NCBI GenBank assembly: GCA_019359315.1
Contig: JAHHHO010000054.1
Coordinates: 1-35,427, forward strand
Direction: 5' to 3'
DNA: 35,427 nt
Source of the DNA: Myxacorys californica WJT36-NPBG1
Lineage (GTDB): Bacteria > Cyanobacteriota > Cyanobacteriia > Leptolyngbyales > Leptolyngbyaceae
Below, in pieces: positions 7,999-17,146 of the stretch. Each line of letters starts with the position of its first letter. Position 1 is the stretch's first letter. The notes below the pieces were generated by a model, which saw nothing but the letters and a program-made list of their open reading frames with translations, made no database searches and was not told where the DNA came from. The position numbers were made by a program, and so were the translations under genes.

Positions 7999-9039
7999 TT
8001 GGGTCAATCATATCGAGTTGCCATTTTAGGGGCTACAGGTGCTGTCGGAACTGAGCTGCTGGAGCTCTTAGATAGTCGCAATTTTCCTCTTGCTGACTTA
8101 AAGCTATTAGCTTCTCCTCGCTCTGCGGGTAGCACTCTTCCATTTCGCGGGGACATGCTAACCGTTGAAGCGGTTCAGGCGTCTTCCTTTAAGGATGTTG
8201 ATATTGTGCTGGCGTCGGCAGGCGGATCGATCTCGAAAGCTTGGGCAGATACCGCGATCGCAGCCGGGGCCGTCATGATTGACAACTCCAGCGCCTTTCG
8301 GATGGATCCATCTGTGCCGCTTGTTGTGCCAGAAGTCAATCCTGATGCGGCAGCAAACCATCGTGGGCTAATTGCAAACCCAAACTGCACTACGATTTTG
8401 ATGGCGGTTGCTGTGTATCCGCTCCACCAGGTTCAGCCAATCCAGCGGATTGTTGCTTCGACCTATCAATCGGCAAGCGGCGCAGGCGCACGAGCAATGG
8501 AGGAAGTCAAAACCCAGTCGCTCGACATCTTGCAGGGCAAGGAGCCAAGACCCGAAGTCTTTCCTTATCCTTTAGCGTTCAATCTTTTTCCTCACAACTC
8601 TCCACTCAATGAGCTTGGATATTGTGAAGAAGAACTGAAAATGGTGAACGAGACCCGAAAGATCTTTGGTACAGAGAATTTAAGAATTACGGCAACGTGT
8701 GTACGGGTTCCCGTCTTACGGGCACACTCAGAATCGATTAACCTAGAGTTTGCTCGTCCATTTAGCGTTCAGCAAGCTAGAGAAATTTTGAGTCAGGCTC
8801 CGGGCGTTAAGTTGGTCGAAGATTGGCAGAAGAATTATTTTCCAATGCCGATTGATGCAAGCGGCAAGGATGAAGTCTTAGTTGGGCGAATTCGCCAAGA
8901 TCTCTCCAATCCTAACGGGCTTGAGTTGTGGCTCTGTGGCGACCAGATTCGTAAAGGAGCAGCTCTGAACGCCGTTCAGATTGCTGAACTCTTGATCCGT
9001 AAGAATCTACTCAAACCTGCATTAGCTACCAACGGCTAG
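7999..9039 (+). CDS. asd: Aspartate-semialdehyde dehydrogenase
   Basis: Reduces aspartyl phosphate to aspartate semialdehyde with NADPH, the branch point for lysine/diaminopimelate, threonine and methionine. The NADP-binding motif GATGAVG is at residues 11-17. The catalytic cysteine is Cys130 in NPNCTT, and the base is His243 in VLRAHSES. Length (346) is normal. The start is a TTG at 7999: the Shine-Dalgarno-like GGGGAGGA at 7983-7990 stands eight bases before it, and the protein then begins MGQSYRVAILGATG as expected. The nearby GTG at 7992 is in another frame. It is followed 32 bp later by dapA, the next enzyme of the lysine branch. Confidence 0.96.
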   Translation: MGQSYRVAILGATGAVGTELLELLDSRNFPLADLKLLASPRSAGSTLPFRGDMLTVEAVQASSFKDVDIVLASAGGSISKAWADTAIAAGAVMIDNSSAFRMDPSVPLVVPEVNPDAAANHRGLIANPNCTTILMAVAVYPLHQVQPIQRIVASTYQSASGAGARAMEEVKTQSLDILQGKEPRPEVFPYPLAFNLFPHNSPLNELGYCEEELKMVNETRKIFGTENLRITATCVRVPVLRAHSESINLEFARPFSVQQAREILSQAPGVKLVEDWQKNYFPMPIDASGKDEVLVGRIRQDLSNPNGLELWLCGDQIRKGAALNAVQIAELLIRKNLLKPALATNG

Positions 9040-9071
9040 TCTAACTACGACTTACGCACTACAAAGCATTT

Positions 9072-9968
9072 ATGGATTTTGGACGGGTTCTGACCGCAAT
9101 GATCACGCCTTTTGAGGCGGATGGCAGCGTAAATTATGCTGTCGCAGAAAAACTAGCTGTTCATCTTGTTGAAACGGGAACAGATACTCTCGTACTCTGC
9201 GGAACGACAGGTGAATCTCCAACGCTTTCTTGGGACGAAGAATTTGAGTTGTTTCAGGTCGTGAAGCAAGCTGTGGCTGGGAAAGCGAAAGTCATGGCAG
9301 GGGCGGGATCAAACTCAACCAAAGAAGCGATCGCAGCGACTCAAAAAGCCGATACAATAGGCATAGATGGAACGCTTCAGGTTGTGCCTTACTACAACAA
9401 GCCGCCCCAGTCAGGGTTGTACCAGCATTTCAGTGCGATCGCACAAGCTGCCCCTAATCTGCCACTTATGCTCTACAACATTCCAGGGCGTACAGGTCAG
9501 AATCTTCTGCCAGAGACAGTAGCGCGTCTTGCTGAGATTCCCAACATTACTGCCATTAAAGAAGCCAGCGGTAATTTGGATCAAGTGAGTCAGGTGCGGC
9601 AATTGACTCCTCCAGACTTTGAAATTTACTCAGGGGACGATTCACTTACTTTGCCGATGTTGTCAGTCGGTTCAAAAGGCGTTGTTAGTGTTGCTAGTCA
9701 TCTCGTTGGAAGTCAGCTTCAAAATATGATTCAAGCCTTTGAAGCGGGGCAAAATCAAGTCGCTATTCAACTTCATCTCAAGCTATTTCCTTTATTTAAA
9801 GCGCTATTTGTGGCTACTAATCCAATTCTTGTTAAAGCTGCTCTGAATCTACAGGGCTGGAATGTCGGTTCCTTACGTCCACCCCTGTGTGCTGCCGATG
9901 AGGATATGTGTGCTCATCTTGCTCAGGTCATGAACGAACTTGATTTGCTCAAGAATGCATCCGTGTAA
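9072..9968 (+). CDS. dapA: 4-hydroxy-tetrahydrodipicolinate synthase
   Basis: Condenses pyruvate with aspartate semialdehyde, the first committed step to diaminopimelate and lysine. It follows asd, which makes its substrate. Family residues are clear: [10 protein letters not shown] (Thr45/Thr46), Tyr135 in YNIPGRTG, and the Schiff-base lysine Lys163 in AIKEASG. At 298 residues it is a normal TIM-barrel DapA. The gap to asd is 32 bp, so the two are very probably co-transcribed. No strong Shine-Dalgarno sequence precedes the ATG. Confidence 0.96.
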   Translation: MDFGRVLTAMITPFEADGSVNYAVAEKLAVHLVETGTDTLVLCGTTGESPTLSWDEEFELFQVVKQAVAGKAKVMAGAGSNSTKEAIAATQKADTIGIDGTLQVVPYYNKPPQSGLYQHFSAIAQAAPNLPLMLYNIPGRTGQNLLPETVARLAEIPNITAIKEASGNLDQVSQVRQLTPPDFEIYSGDDSLTLPMLSVGSKGVVSVASHLVGSQLQNMIQAFEAGQNQVAIQLHLKLFPLFKALFVATNPILVKAALNLQGWNVGSLRPPLCAADEDMCAHLAQVMNELDLLKNASV

Positions 9969-9973
9969 AAGTT

Positions 9974-10002
9974 TTGACAAGTAAAAGCTTTAACAATCAA
10001 AT
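9974..10002 (+). promoter_or_regulatory. Candidate sigma-70 promoter for the RNase J gene
   Basis: A perfect -35 TTGACA (9974-9979) is followed after 17 bases by TCAAAT (9997-10002), four of six matches to TATAAT. It begins 6 bp after the dapA stop and 93-135 bp before the two possible RNase J starts. A second -10-like TACAAT at 10067-10072 has no good -35. Confidence 0.35.
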
Positions 10003-10136
10003 AGCGATTTCTGTGGCTTAGACTCACCCACTCAGATGCATGTGTGAGTAGCCACGTCTTATTCTCTACAATCAAAGTTTTTTGACTGCTACATATGACT
10101 CAAACCCATTCTCTAAATCTCCGTTCAAGGAAACCT

Positions 10137-11888
10137 ATGACAAAAGACAACGAAACGCTCAGAATTATTCCACTTGGTGGACTGCATGAGATTGGAAAGA
10201 ATACCTGCGTATTTGAGTACGATGACGAAATCGTATTGCTGGATGCTGGGCTTGCATTCCCTACTGATGGGATGCATGGAGTGAACATTGTTCTGCCCGA
10301 CATGACTTATTTGCGGGAGAATCGCCACAAGATCAAGGGGATGATTATCACCCACGGGCATGAAGATCATATCGGCGGCATTGCATTCCATCTGAAACAG
10401 CTAGACATTCCGGTGATGTATGGCCCGAAATTGGCGCTGGCCTTGCTTGAAGGCAAGCTAGAAGAAGCGGGCGTTAGCGATCGCACTGAACTACGAACCG
10501 TCAGTCCTCGTGATATTGTTCGATTCGGTAAGCATTTCTTCGTCGAATTTATTCGCAACACCCACTCGATCGCTGATAGTTTCTCAGTCGCGATTCACAC
10601 CCCAGTCGGTGTTGTCATTCACACGGGCGACTTTAAGTTTGACCATACTCCTGTTGATGGTGAGATGTTCGATATTCAGCGCTTGGCAGAGTACGGCGAG
10701 AAAGGCGTTCACTGCCTGATTAGTGATTCGACCAACTCCGAGATTCCTGGCTTTACTCCATCTGAGCGATCGGTCTTTCCAAATCTCGATCGCGTCTTTA
10801 GCCAAGCGAAAGGACGATTGTTAGTCACGACGTTTGCATCTTCGGTTCACCGAATCAATATGATTCTGGAACTTGCTGAGAAGCATGGTCGCGTCGTCTC
10901 GGTTTTGGGACGCTCAATGCTGAATGTGATTGCTCACGCTCGTACGCTTGGCTATATCAAGTGCAGAGACGACTTGCTTCAACCGTTGCACACCATTCAC
11001 AAGGTTCCTGATGAGAATGTTTTGATCCTGACGACCGGCTCGCAGGGCGAGCCGATGTCTGCCATGACCCGGATCTCTAGGGGTGACCATCGTCAAGTCA
11101 AGATCCGTGAAGGTGATACTGTCGTTTTCTCAGCGAATCCGATTCCTGGCAATACGATCTCAGTGGTCAATACCATTGATCGGCTGATGATGTTGGGCGC
11201 AAAAGTAATTTACGGACGTGAACAAGGGATTCACGTTTCGGGACATGGCTGCCAAGAAGATCAAAAACTCATGATCAACTTGACCCGACCGAAGTTTTTC
11301 TTGCCAGTGCATGGTGAGCATCGGATGCTGATCAAACACTCCCAAACCGCTCAGAGTATGGGAATTCCCGCTGATAACATGGTGATCATTGATAACGGCG
11401 ATGTTGTGGAGCTGACCAAAGATTCCATTCGTAAGGGCGAGAAGGTTCCGGCGGGGATTGAATTAGTCGATACGTCTCGTTCGGGTATGGTCGATCAGCG
11501 CGTGTTGAAAGAACGCCAGCAGTTAGCAGGAGATGGCATCGTCACGATCGCGGCTTCTGTGAATATAGAAGGTCGTCTGTTTGCTAAGCCTGAAGTTCAC
11601 TTGCGCGGTGTAGTTTCGTCGATCAATCGAGATCAGTTACGAGCTAAAGTTCAGGAATCGATTGAGATTGTACTACGCGATCGCTGGTCGGAATTTGCCC
11701 GCACGCTGGATAAAAAGCTTGAAGTCGATTGGCCAGGGCTGAACGTTCAAATCGAGCGTGAATTGCAGCGCCTCTTGCGCCGAGAGTTACAAAGTAATCC
11801 GCTCTTGGTCTTCTTGCTGCAAACCCCTGAACCAACTGCCGTTAAGAGCGCGGCTCGACAGCGTACCCCGGCTAAAGTGGCATCATAA
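10137..11888 (+). CDS. rnj: Ribonuclease J
   Basis: A metallo-beta-lactamase/beta-CASP ribonuclease with 5'-3' exonuclease and endonuclease activity, a main enzyme of mRNA decay and rRNA maturation in bacteria that have it. The metal motif HGHEDH follows MIITHGHEDHIGG. Further motifs are NTHSIADS, HTGDFKFD, SDSTNSE, the beta-CASP region with TGSQGEP, HVSGHG and PVHGEHRM. A C-terminal dimerisation domain follows. The frame is also open from an ATG at 10095, but the ATG at 10137 has AAGGA (10127-10131) five bases upstream and begins MTKDNETLRIIPLGGL, so I prefer it (583 residues). Co-occurrence with asd-dapA is, as I recall, a conserved cyanobacterial arrangement. Confidence 0.94.
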   Translation: MTKDNETLRIIPLGGLHEIGKNTCVFEYDDEIVLLDAGLAFPTDGMHGVNIVLPDMTYLRENRHKIKGMIITHGHEDHIGGIAFHLKQLDIPVMYGPKLALALLEGKLEEAGVSDRTELRTVSPRDIVRFGKHFFVEFIRNTHSIADSFSVAIHTPVGVVIHTGDFKFDHTPVDGEMFDIQRLAEYGEKGVHCLISDSTNSEIPGFTPSERSVFPNLDRVFSQAKGRLLVTTFASSVHRINMILELAEKHGRVVSVLGRSMLNVIAHARTLGYIKCRDDLLQPLHTIHKVPDENVLILTTGSQGEPMSAMTRISRGDHRQVKIREGDTVVFSANPIPGNTISVVNTIDRLMMLGAKVIYGREQGIHVSGHGCQEDQKLMINLTRPKFFLPVHGEHRMLIKHSQTAQSMGIPADNMVIIDNGDVVELTKDSIRKGEKVPAGIELVDTSRSGMVDQRVLKERQQLAGDGIVTIAASVNIEGRLFAKPEVHLRGVVSSINRDQLRAKVQESIEIVLRDRWSEFARTLDKKLEVDWPGLNVQIERELQRLLRRELQSNPLLVFLLQTPEPTAVKSAARQRTPAKVAS

Positions 11889-11898
11889 ACACGGGATG

Positions 11899-11942
11899 AG
11901 GGATGAAAGTTGAAGTAGGACGGCAATTCCTCTTTCATCCCT
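11899..11942 (+). terminator. Stem-loop after the RNase J gene
   Basis: AGGGATGAAAG (11899-11909) and CTTTCATCCCT (11932-11942) form a perfect 11-bp stem with a 22-base loop. It starts 10 bp after the stop codon and is followed by pyrimidine-rich sequence. Likely terminator or 3'-end stabiliser; the T-run is broken. Confidence 0.55.
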
Positions 11943-11983
11943 TCCCCTCATTTCTCTAAAACCTGCTATACTTTGCAGCGTGA

Positions 11984-12056
11984 GGGCATGTAGCTCAGTG
12001 GATAGAGCATTAGATTCCGGTTCTAAGGGTCGGGGGTTCGAATCCCTCCATGCTCG
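11984..12056 (+). tRNA. tRNA-Arg, anticodon CCG
   Basis: A 73-base cloverleaf. The acceptor stem GGGCATG (11984-11990) pairs with CATGCTC (12049-12055), discriminator G at 12056. The D arm contains TAGCTCAGTGGATAGAGCA, the anticodon stem is TTAGA/TCTAA, and the T arm contains GGGTTCGAATCCC. The anticodon CCG (12017-12019) reads CGG arginine codons. The 3' CCA is not encoded. A strong terminator follows within five bases. Confidence 0.96.
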
Positions 12057-12060
12057 TTAA

Positions 12061-12096
12061 AAAAAGTTCTGAAGCATACGTGTTTCAGAACTTTTT
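12061..12096. terminator. Strong bidirectional rho-independent terminator
   Basis: AAAAAGTTCTGAA (12061-12073) and TTCAGAACTTTTT (12084-12096) form a perfect 13-bp stem around a 10-base loop. The T-run serves the tRNA on the plus strand and the A-run serves the convergent dihydroorotase pseudogene on the minus strand. Confidence 0.85.
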
Positions 12097-12109
12097 AGCG
12101 TTAAGGGTC

Positions 12110-13433
12110 TTATGAGCCGAACCGGAGGGCTTGACCTTGGACGGCTGTGTTGAGAGGGCCGCGATCGTAGGCCACTTGTCCACCAACGATCGTCACCTGT
12201 GCCCATCCGGTTAAGTTCCAACCTTCAAATGGACTCCAACCGCACTTTGTGACGACTTCCTCACGGAGTACGGGATGGTAGTGTTCTAAATCAACTAATA
12301 CCAAATCAGCATCGTAGCCTGGTTCGATTAAGCCCTTGTTAAGGATTTGATACGCTTTGGCAACTGCCGTTGACATCCACTTTGCCACTTGAGCAACGGA
12401 GCAGCGTTCTGCTTTAGCTTGGGTCAGCATCAATGCTAGCGATGTCTCAACTCCAGGCATTCCAGATGGAGTACTTGGGTAGGCTTGGGATTTTTCTTCT
12501 AAGGTGTGAGGAGTGTGATTGGTGGCGATGGAATCGATCACGCTATTGAGGAGCGCTTGCTAGAGAACCTCGTTGTCATGAGGCGATCGTATGGACGGGT
12601 TCATCTGCAACAGCGAACCGAGTTTTTCGTAGTCGTTGATATTGAGCAGGAGGTGTTGGGGTGTAACCTCTGCTGTCATCCAAGCCGGCTTCTCGTGACG
12701 CAGCAGATCTGTTTCTTCGGCAGTAGACATGTGCAGAATGTGCAGCCGTCGCCCGTACTTCTTGGAGAGCTTTAGAGCTAACTGGGTGGCATTGAGAGCG
12801 GCTTGATTGTCTTGAATTTGAGAATGAATGGCGGGATCAGTGCTTCCAGCAAACTGGGCGCGGCGATCGCGGATGCGATTTTGGTCTTCGGCGTGAACGG
12901 CGATCAAGCGATCGCCGTTGGCAAAAAAGGGATCTAATGCTGATTCTTCATTGACTAGTAAGTTGCCGTGCATTGATCCCATAAAGATTTTGATGCCAGG
13001 TGTGGGATTTGCACTGGTCAGATCGGGCAAATTCTCTGGCATTGCGCCGATAAAGAAGCCGTAATTTGCTAAACACTTTTGCCAGGCTCGGTTAAGCTTA
13101 TCGTCCAATGCGGCTTGAGGGGTGGTAAGCGGGTGAGTGTTAAGCATTTCTAAAAATGATGTCACTCCGCCTCACAGACGGGCACAACTTGCCGTAAACA
13201 AGTCTTCCTTATGTTCGAGTCCTGGTTCTTGAAGGTGGACTTGCGGATCAATCTACACCCGCAACAAAGTTAAGCCTGTTGCGTCAATAACAGTAGTTTC
13301 ACTTACTTGACTCTGATAAGCCGTCGCCAACTCGAATGATCTTGCCTGCCTGAACCTCAACATCCCCTAGAATATATTCTTCAGATAGAAGTAAAATCTG
13401 TGCGTGTTGAATGAGAAGAGATGACACAGACAT
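12110..13433 (-). pseudogene. pyrC: Decayed dihydroorotase gene (pyrC-type)
   Basis: Read from the ATG at 13433, the translation follows a dihydroorotase over its whole length but is broken at least four times. It starts MSVSSLLIQHAQILLLSEEY, runs to a frameshift near DGLSESSK, has an in-frame TAG just before IDPQVH, a TGA where I expect Lys/Arg before GGVTSFLEM, and a TAG at 12562-12560 in place of the usual Trp after HDNEVL. Substitutions also hit conserved positions: VHLQEPG where HFREPG is expected, and IATNHTPHT where IATDHAPHT is expected, losing the catalytic Asp. Metal-type residues such as GIKIFMG, VHAED and ILHMST survive. The two open pieces, 12110-12541 and 12560-13165, are in the same frame and are not separate genes. 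Expected family sequences are recalled, not searched. Confidence 0.85.
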
Positions 13434-13595
13434 AATGAAAATGCGCGATCGAGGGTTATTCAGTTTAGACTACAGAGACGCTACCTGAAACGACTTCTAC
13501 AAATCGCCGTTACATACTGAATGTTGATAAACTCGCCTGTAGATTAAACTAGATAGGCGTGACGCTTAGCAATCCCTATTTTTCATTGATACCTT

Positions 13596-14189
13596 ATGGC
13601 TCGTGTAGAAAACCCAGCACCGAATAGCAAGTCCTCATCGACCAAAAATGAGAATCCTTGGATAGAAGGGCTTAAAACCATTGGACTGAGTGCAGTGTTA
13701 GCGATCGGCATTCGTCAATTTGTGGCGGAGGCTCGCTATATTCCTTCTGGTTCGATGCTGCCGACGTTGCAAATCAACGATCGGTTGATTGTTGATAAGC
13801 TTGGCTACCGCTTTAGTAATCCTCAGCGTGGCGATGTGGTTGTGTTTTCGCCGACCGCCACGTTAGAAAAACAAAATTTCCACGATGCGTTTATCAAACG
13901 GGTGATTGGGCTGCCGGGTGACAAGGTTGAGGTCAAGGGCGGGCGCGTTTATGTGAACAATCAGCCGTTGCGGGAAGACTACATCGGCAAGGACGAAGCT
14001 CCGCAGTATCAGTGGAGTCCTGCTGTGGTTCCAGAGAATTCTTACTTGGTGTTGGGAGACAACCGGAACAATAGCTACGACAGCCATTACTGGGGATTTG
14101 TCCCGCGTGAGAAAATTATTGGTCGGGCCGTCGTGCGGTTTTGGCCCCCCGATCGAATTGGGGAAATTGTGCCAAAACCTAAATATTAA
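13596..14189 (+). CDS. lepB: Signal peptidase I
   Basis: Membrane serine protease that removes signal peptides from exported proteins, acting on the periplasmic or lumenal side. After a polar N-terminus there is one membrane segment (about residues 25-45). The catalytic Ser53 lies in YIPSGSMLP and the catalytic Lys101 in [11 protein letters not shown]. The later box [14 protein letters not shown] and GRAVVRFWP complete the S26 signature. At 197 residues with a single transmembrane segment it is typical of cyanobacterial and plastid forms. It is convergent with the dihydroorotase-like gene; 76 bp separate them with no clear terminator. Confidence 0.94.
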   Translation: MARVENPAPNSKSSSTKNENPWIEGLKTIGLSAVLAIGIRQFVAEARYIPSGSMLPTLQINDRLIVDKLGYRFSNPQRGDVVVFSPTATLEKQNFHDAFIKRVIGLPGDKVEVKGGRVYVNNQPLREDYIGKDEAPQYQWSPAVVPENSYLVLGDNRNNSYDSHYWGFVPREKIIGRAVVRFWPPDRIGEIVPKPKY

Positions 14190-14265
14190 ACGTTCTACCC
14201 CATCTACGATTCTCCTTAAAAAGCTCGGAAGGATCGCTCCCTTAACGCACTTTACAACAAACAGC

Positions 14266-15555
14266 TCAGACCCAGACTTGTAAAACTTTTCCAGTGAGAG
14301 GTTTGTTGAGCCAGAAGGTATTGTTTGAGCGAGACAGGAGCGACTGAGGAGTGGCGTTCCAGGTTTGATTGGGATCAAATAAGACGAATTCAGAAGGAGC
14401 CTTAGACGAGGCTCCTTTTGCGTTGGGCATTGCCTCTATTGCTATTGGATTTTGCCCCAGGCATTCGGCAGGGCGAGAACTGAGCGCACGCCACAACTCC
14501 AAAGCAGACCATTGCTCAGTCGCAACAAAGGCTTGCCAGAGTAAGGGCAGTGCGAGTTCTAAGCCAAGTGCACCGGGGGGTGCTTCACCGAAGGAGACGG
14601 TTTTCTCTTCGTAGGTGTAAGGCGTGTGATCAACCGCGATCGCATCAATCACGCCCTCTTTAACGGCTTGCGCGATCGCGGCTCGATCCTCTGGGTTGCC
14701 GAGGGGTGGATCAAGGCGGAGGTTGGGATCGTAACTCGCAAGAGCTTTTGTGTCTAACAGCAAGTGCAGCCAGGTTGTGCTGGCTGTGATGGGAACGCCG
14801 CGAGATTTGGCAAGGCGAATCAGTTCGACGCTGCGGGCGGTGGAAATTCGCATCAGGTGAACGGGCGTTCCGATTTCTGCGACACATTCCAAAATGGCTG
14901 CAAGGGAAGCGGTTTCGGCCATGACAGGAATGCCCGATAAGCCAAAGCGCATGGAGTTGACGCCCTCGCGGATGATTCCTGTCCCTGCAAGTCCGGGATC
15001 AGAGGCCCACAGCGCGATCGCGGTGTTAAGGGGCTGAGCGTATTCTAAAAGCCGTCGAAGCAGCGTTAGATTCGTGATGGGTTTGCCGTCGGTAAAGCCT
15101 GTGATGTCGGCTTGGGCAAGTTCGAGCAGTTCGGTCATGTGCTGCCCTTCAGTATTGGTCGTCAGGGCTGCCCAACAACTGAGATGGGGGAGCGGACGTT
15201 GAGGAATGGACTGAGTTTTACGGGTAATCCAGGCAACAGTTGTTGGATTGTCGATCGCAGGATGGGTATTCGGGAGAATGTTCAGACGAGTGAAGCCACC
15301 CGCGATCGCAGCCTGCATCAGCGAATCCAATGTCTCGCGATCTTCAAATCCTGGCTCTCCGCTATGGCTATAGAGATCGACTAATCCCGGCGCTAAGATT
15401 AGCCCATCACAGGGTTGCACCTGAGCATCTGCGGGAATGTCAGAGAGATGGGACTCGATCGCTTGAATCACTCCATCCTGGATTAAAACATCGACAATTT
15501 GATCCGTGTTAGCGACCGGATCGAGGAGTCGGACTTGTTGAAGAAGAGACACCAT
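14266..15555 (-). CDS. Dihydroorotase-like protein lacking several metal ligands
   Basis: A 429-residue amidohydrolase of the dihydroorotase family. Family landmarks are LAPGLVDLYSHSGEPGFED (N-terminal metal region), LNILPNTHPA, ASTTWLHLLLD, AIAVDHTPYTYEEK and the C-terminal GKVLQVW. Compared with the class I pattern as I know it, only one His of the HxH motif is present (YSHSGEP), no carboxylated lysine is evident, and the HVCHVST position reads VHLMRIST, so a catalytic His is Arg. DH in AVDHTPY is kept. It may be a non-catalytic homologue, like the inactive dihydroorotases that pair with aspartate carbamoyltransferase, or it may act on another substrate. It starts 11 bp after the histidine phosphatase gene and is surely co-transcribed with it. 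Confidence 0.8.
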   Translation of the reverse strand: MVSLLQQVRLLDPVANTDQIVDVLIQDGVIQAIESHLSDIPADAQVQPCDGLILAPGLVDLYSHSGEPGFEDRETLDSLMQAAIAGGFTRLNILPNTHPAIDNPTTVAWITRKTQSIPQRPLPHLSCWAALTTNTEGQHMTELLELAQADITGFTDGKPITNLTLLRRLLEYAQPLNTAIALWASDPGLAGTGIIREGVNSMRFGLSGIPVMAETASLAAILECVAEIGTPVHLMRISTARSVELIRLAKSRGVPITASTTWLHLLLDTKALASYDPNLRLDPPLGNPEDRAAIAQAVKEGVIDAIAVDHTPYTYEEKTVSFGEAPPGALGLELALPLLWQAFVATEQWSALELWRALSSRPAECLGQNPIAIEAMPNAKGASSKAPSEFVLFDPNQTWNATPQSLLSRSNNTFWLNKPLTGKVLQVWV

Positions 15556-15566
15556 AACCCTAATGA

Positions 15567-16895
15567 TTAAAGCGCTCCGGCAGCAGTTTTGTCTAAGACG
15601 CCACCTAGATGCGTGGTAATATTCATCGCCATCAGCATTGGTGTGCTGTCTGCACCGTTGGGATAGTCGATGACGCTAACGGCTCCGTTGCCTTGCTTGA
15701 AGTTCCAGAAGGATTCGGCTCCCAGTCCGGCAATGTAGCAGAGAATGGCTTTGTTGATCGCATCGTGAGCAACCACTAAAACAGTGCAGTTTTGACCGGA
15801 GTAGGATTGGACAATCGCGTTCCAACCCGCGATCGCGCGTTCCCAAACCTGCTCTAGGTTCTCACCTTCTGGCATTTGTACGGTCTCAGGATGAAGCTGC
15901 CACTGATGCAGTAAGCCTGGATAACTCTGTTCAATTTCGGCTTCAAACTTGCCTTCCCACAGTCCGTGGCTGATCTCGCGGAGGTCGTCGCGGGTATCAA
16001 GCTGCACGTCGGGATGGTGTTTGAGAATGATCTCAGCCGTTTCTTTTGGACGTAGCATCGAGCTAGTCACGGCGAAGTCAATCTGAACTGATTTGAGGAA
16101 TTCGCCTGCTTGAGCAGCTTGGCGGCGTCCGTTGTCGTTCAGCGGCACATCAATTTGCCCCTGAAATTGTCCGTTGCGGTTCCACTCGGTTTCACCGTGA
16201 CGGACTAAGAGGAGCCTAGGACCTTGATGCTTGGGTCTGAGGTTGGGAAGGGGTTCACCTAGATGAGAAGTGATATTGAGAGATTCAATCTGGACAGATT
16301 GCCCTAACTCGCCGGAAAAGTTTAGGATGCTGATGCCACAGTTGGAGATTTGAAAGCGCTGATAGGACTCGGGTGGGAGCGCGATCGCGCTGTAAATCAA
16401 CGCCCGGTTAATGCCGCTATGCGCTACGACTAGCACGGTCTGTCCTGCATGGTTTGCCAGAAGCGTTTGCCAAAATCGGCGGGCTTGCTCAAATAGTGCC
16501 GGAATTGGAAAGAAGTCACTGCCATCCGGTAGAGTCATCTTCAGCTTGTGGGGCTGGTCTTTCCAATCGCGAAACTCATCTGGATATTTTGATTCGACTT
16601 CTGTAAAAGGCAATCCTTCCCACAAGGGTAAGCTGATTTCTTTGAGGTCGTCTGTGGTTTGCAGGGCAGGCGGATTGGGTAAGCCGGACACGATAATGTC
16701 TGCGGTTCGTTTTGCCCGTTGCAGCGGACTGCTATAGATGGCATCAAACGTTAAGTCTTGCAGGGCAGTGGCAACCTGAGCCGCCATTGCTTCGCCTTTG
16801 TCTGTCAGTGTTGACAAGTCACAATGCCCCTGAACTCTCCGTTCTGCGTTGTAGCTGCTCTCTCCGTGGCGCACCAGAATAACGCGAGTAGTCAA
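15567..16895 (-). CDS. Two-domain histidine phosphatase (phosphoglycerate-mutase-like)
   Basis: A 442-residue protein made of two complete histidine phosphatase domains. The first has RHGESSYN (His10), EISLPLWEG and VVAHSGINRA (His159). The second has RHGETEWNRNGQ (His233), EISHGLWEG and VVAHDAINKA (His377). Each half ends in a similar NIT(S/T)HLG motif, so it arose by internal duplication and both active sites look intact. Substrates may be phosphosugars, phosphoserine or others; this cannot be told from sequence. No signal peptide or membrane segment is seen. It is the first gene of a two-gene unit with the dihydroorotase-like protein, 11 bp apart. Confidence 0.88.
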   Translation of the reverse strand: MTTRVILVRHGESSYNAERRVQGHCDLSTLTDKGEAMAAQVATALQDLTFDAIYSSPLQRAKRTADIIVSGLPNPPALQTTDDLKEISLPLWEGLPFTEVESKYPDEFRDWKDQPHKLKMTLPDGSDFFPIPALFEQARRFWQTLLANHAGQTVLVVAHSGINRALIYSAIALPPESYQRFQISNCGISILNFSGELGQSVQIESLNITSHLGEPLPNLRPKHQGPRLLLVRHGETEWNRNGQFQGQIDVPLNDNGRRQAAQAGEFLKSVQIDFAVTSSMLRPKETAEIILKHHPDVQLDTRDDLREISHGLWEGKFEAEIEQSYPGLLHQWQLHPETVQMPEGENLEQVWERAIAGWNAIVQSYSGQNCTVLVVAHDAINKAILCYIAGLGAESFWNFKQGNGAVSVIDYPNGADSTPMLMAMNITTHLGGVLDKTAAGAL

Positions 16896-17006
16896 ACGGG
16901 TTCCTCCCTTTTACTGAAGTGGGGCACAAGTCAGGATAATCTTACCGTAATTTGTAGTTCACAATTTGTGATTTGGGTAGAGGCGGCTTGGGTTATTAGA
17001 GGGGAT

Positions 17007-17090
17007 GCCCTCACCTCCAGTCCCTCTCCCGCAGGAGAGGAGAGCCAACTCTTGTTCCCTCTCCTACGAGGAGAGGGCTAGGGTGAGGGC
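17007..17090. repeat. Cloverleaf-like palindromic repeat
   Basis: Outer arms GCCCTCACC (17007-17015) and GGTGAGGGC (17082-17090) enclose two inner hairpins: CCTCTCC/GGAGAGG (17023-17029, 17034-17040, loop CGCA) and CCCTCTCC/GGAGAGGG (17057-17064, 17070-17077). The composition resembles the CCCTCACCCC/CCCTCTCC interspersed palindromes I know from cyanobacterial genomes, so it is probably a REP- or MITE-like unit. It follows the 5' end of the histidine phosphatase gene, not a stop codon, so it is not an ordinary terminator. Confidence 0.6.
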
Positions 17091-17146
17091 GGGATAAATT
17101 CAAGTTTCGTCAGTCCATCAGCATTTCATTGTTCCTAATCACCTAG

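Noticed and set aside
10022-10049. Hairpin ACTCAC/GTGAGT between dapA and the RNase J gene as a terminator
   Set aside because: Only six pairs, a 16-base loop and no following T-run, so it is too weak to call.
12110-13165. Two separate small proteins, 143 and 201 residues, on the minus strand
   Set aside because: They are in the same frame, split by a single TAG, and both align to one dihydroorotase; they are pieces of a pseudogene.
13863-14378. A 171-residue open frame antisense to lepB
   Set aside because: It lies opposite the clearly real signal peptidase gene and its translation has no family features.
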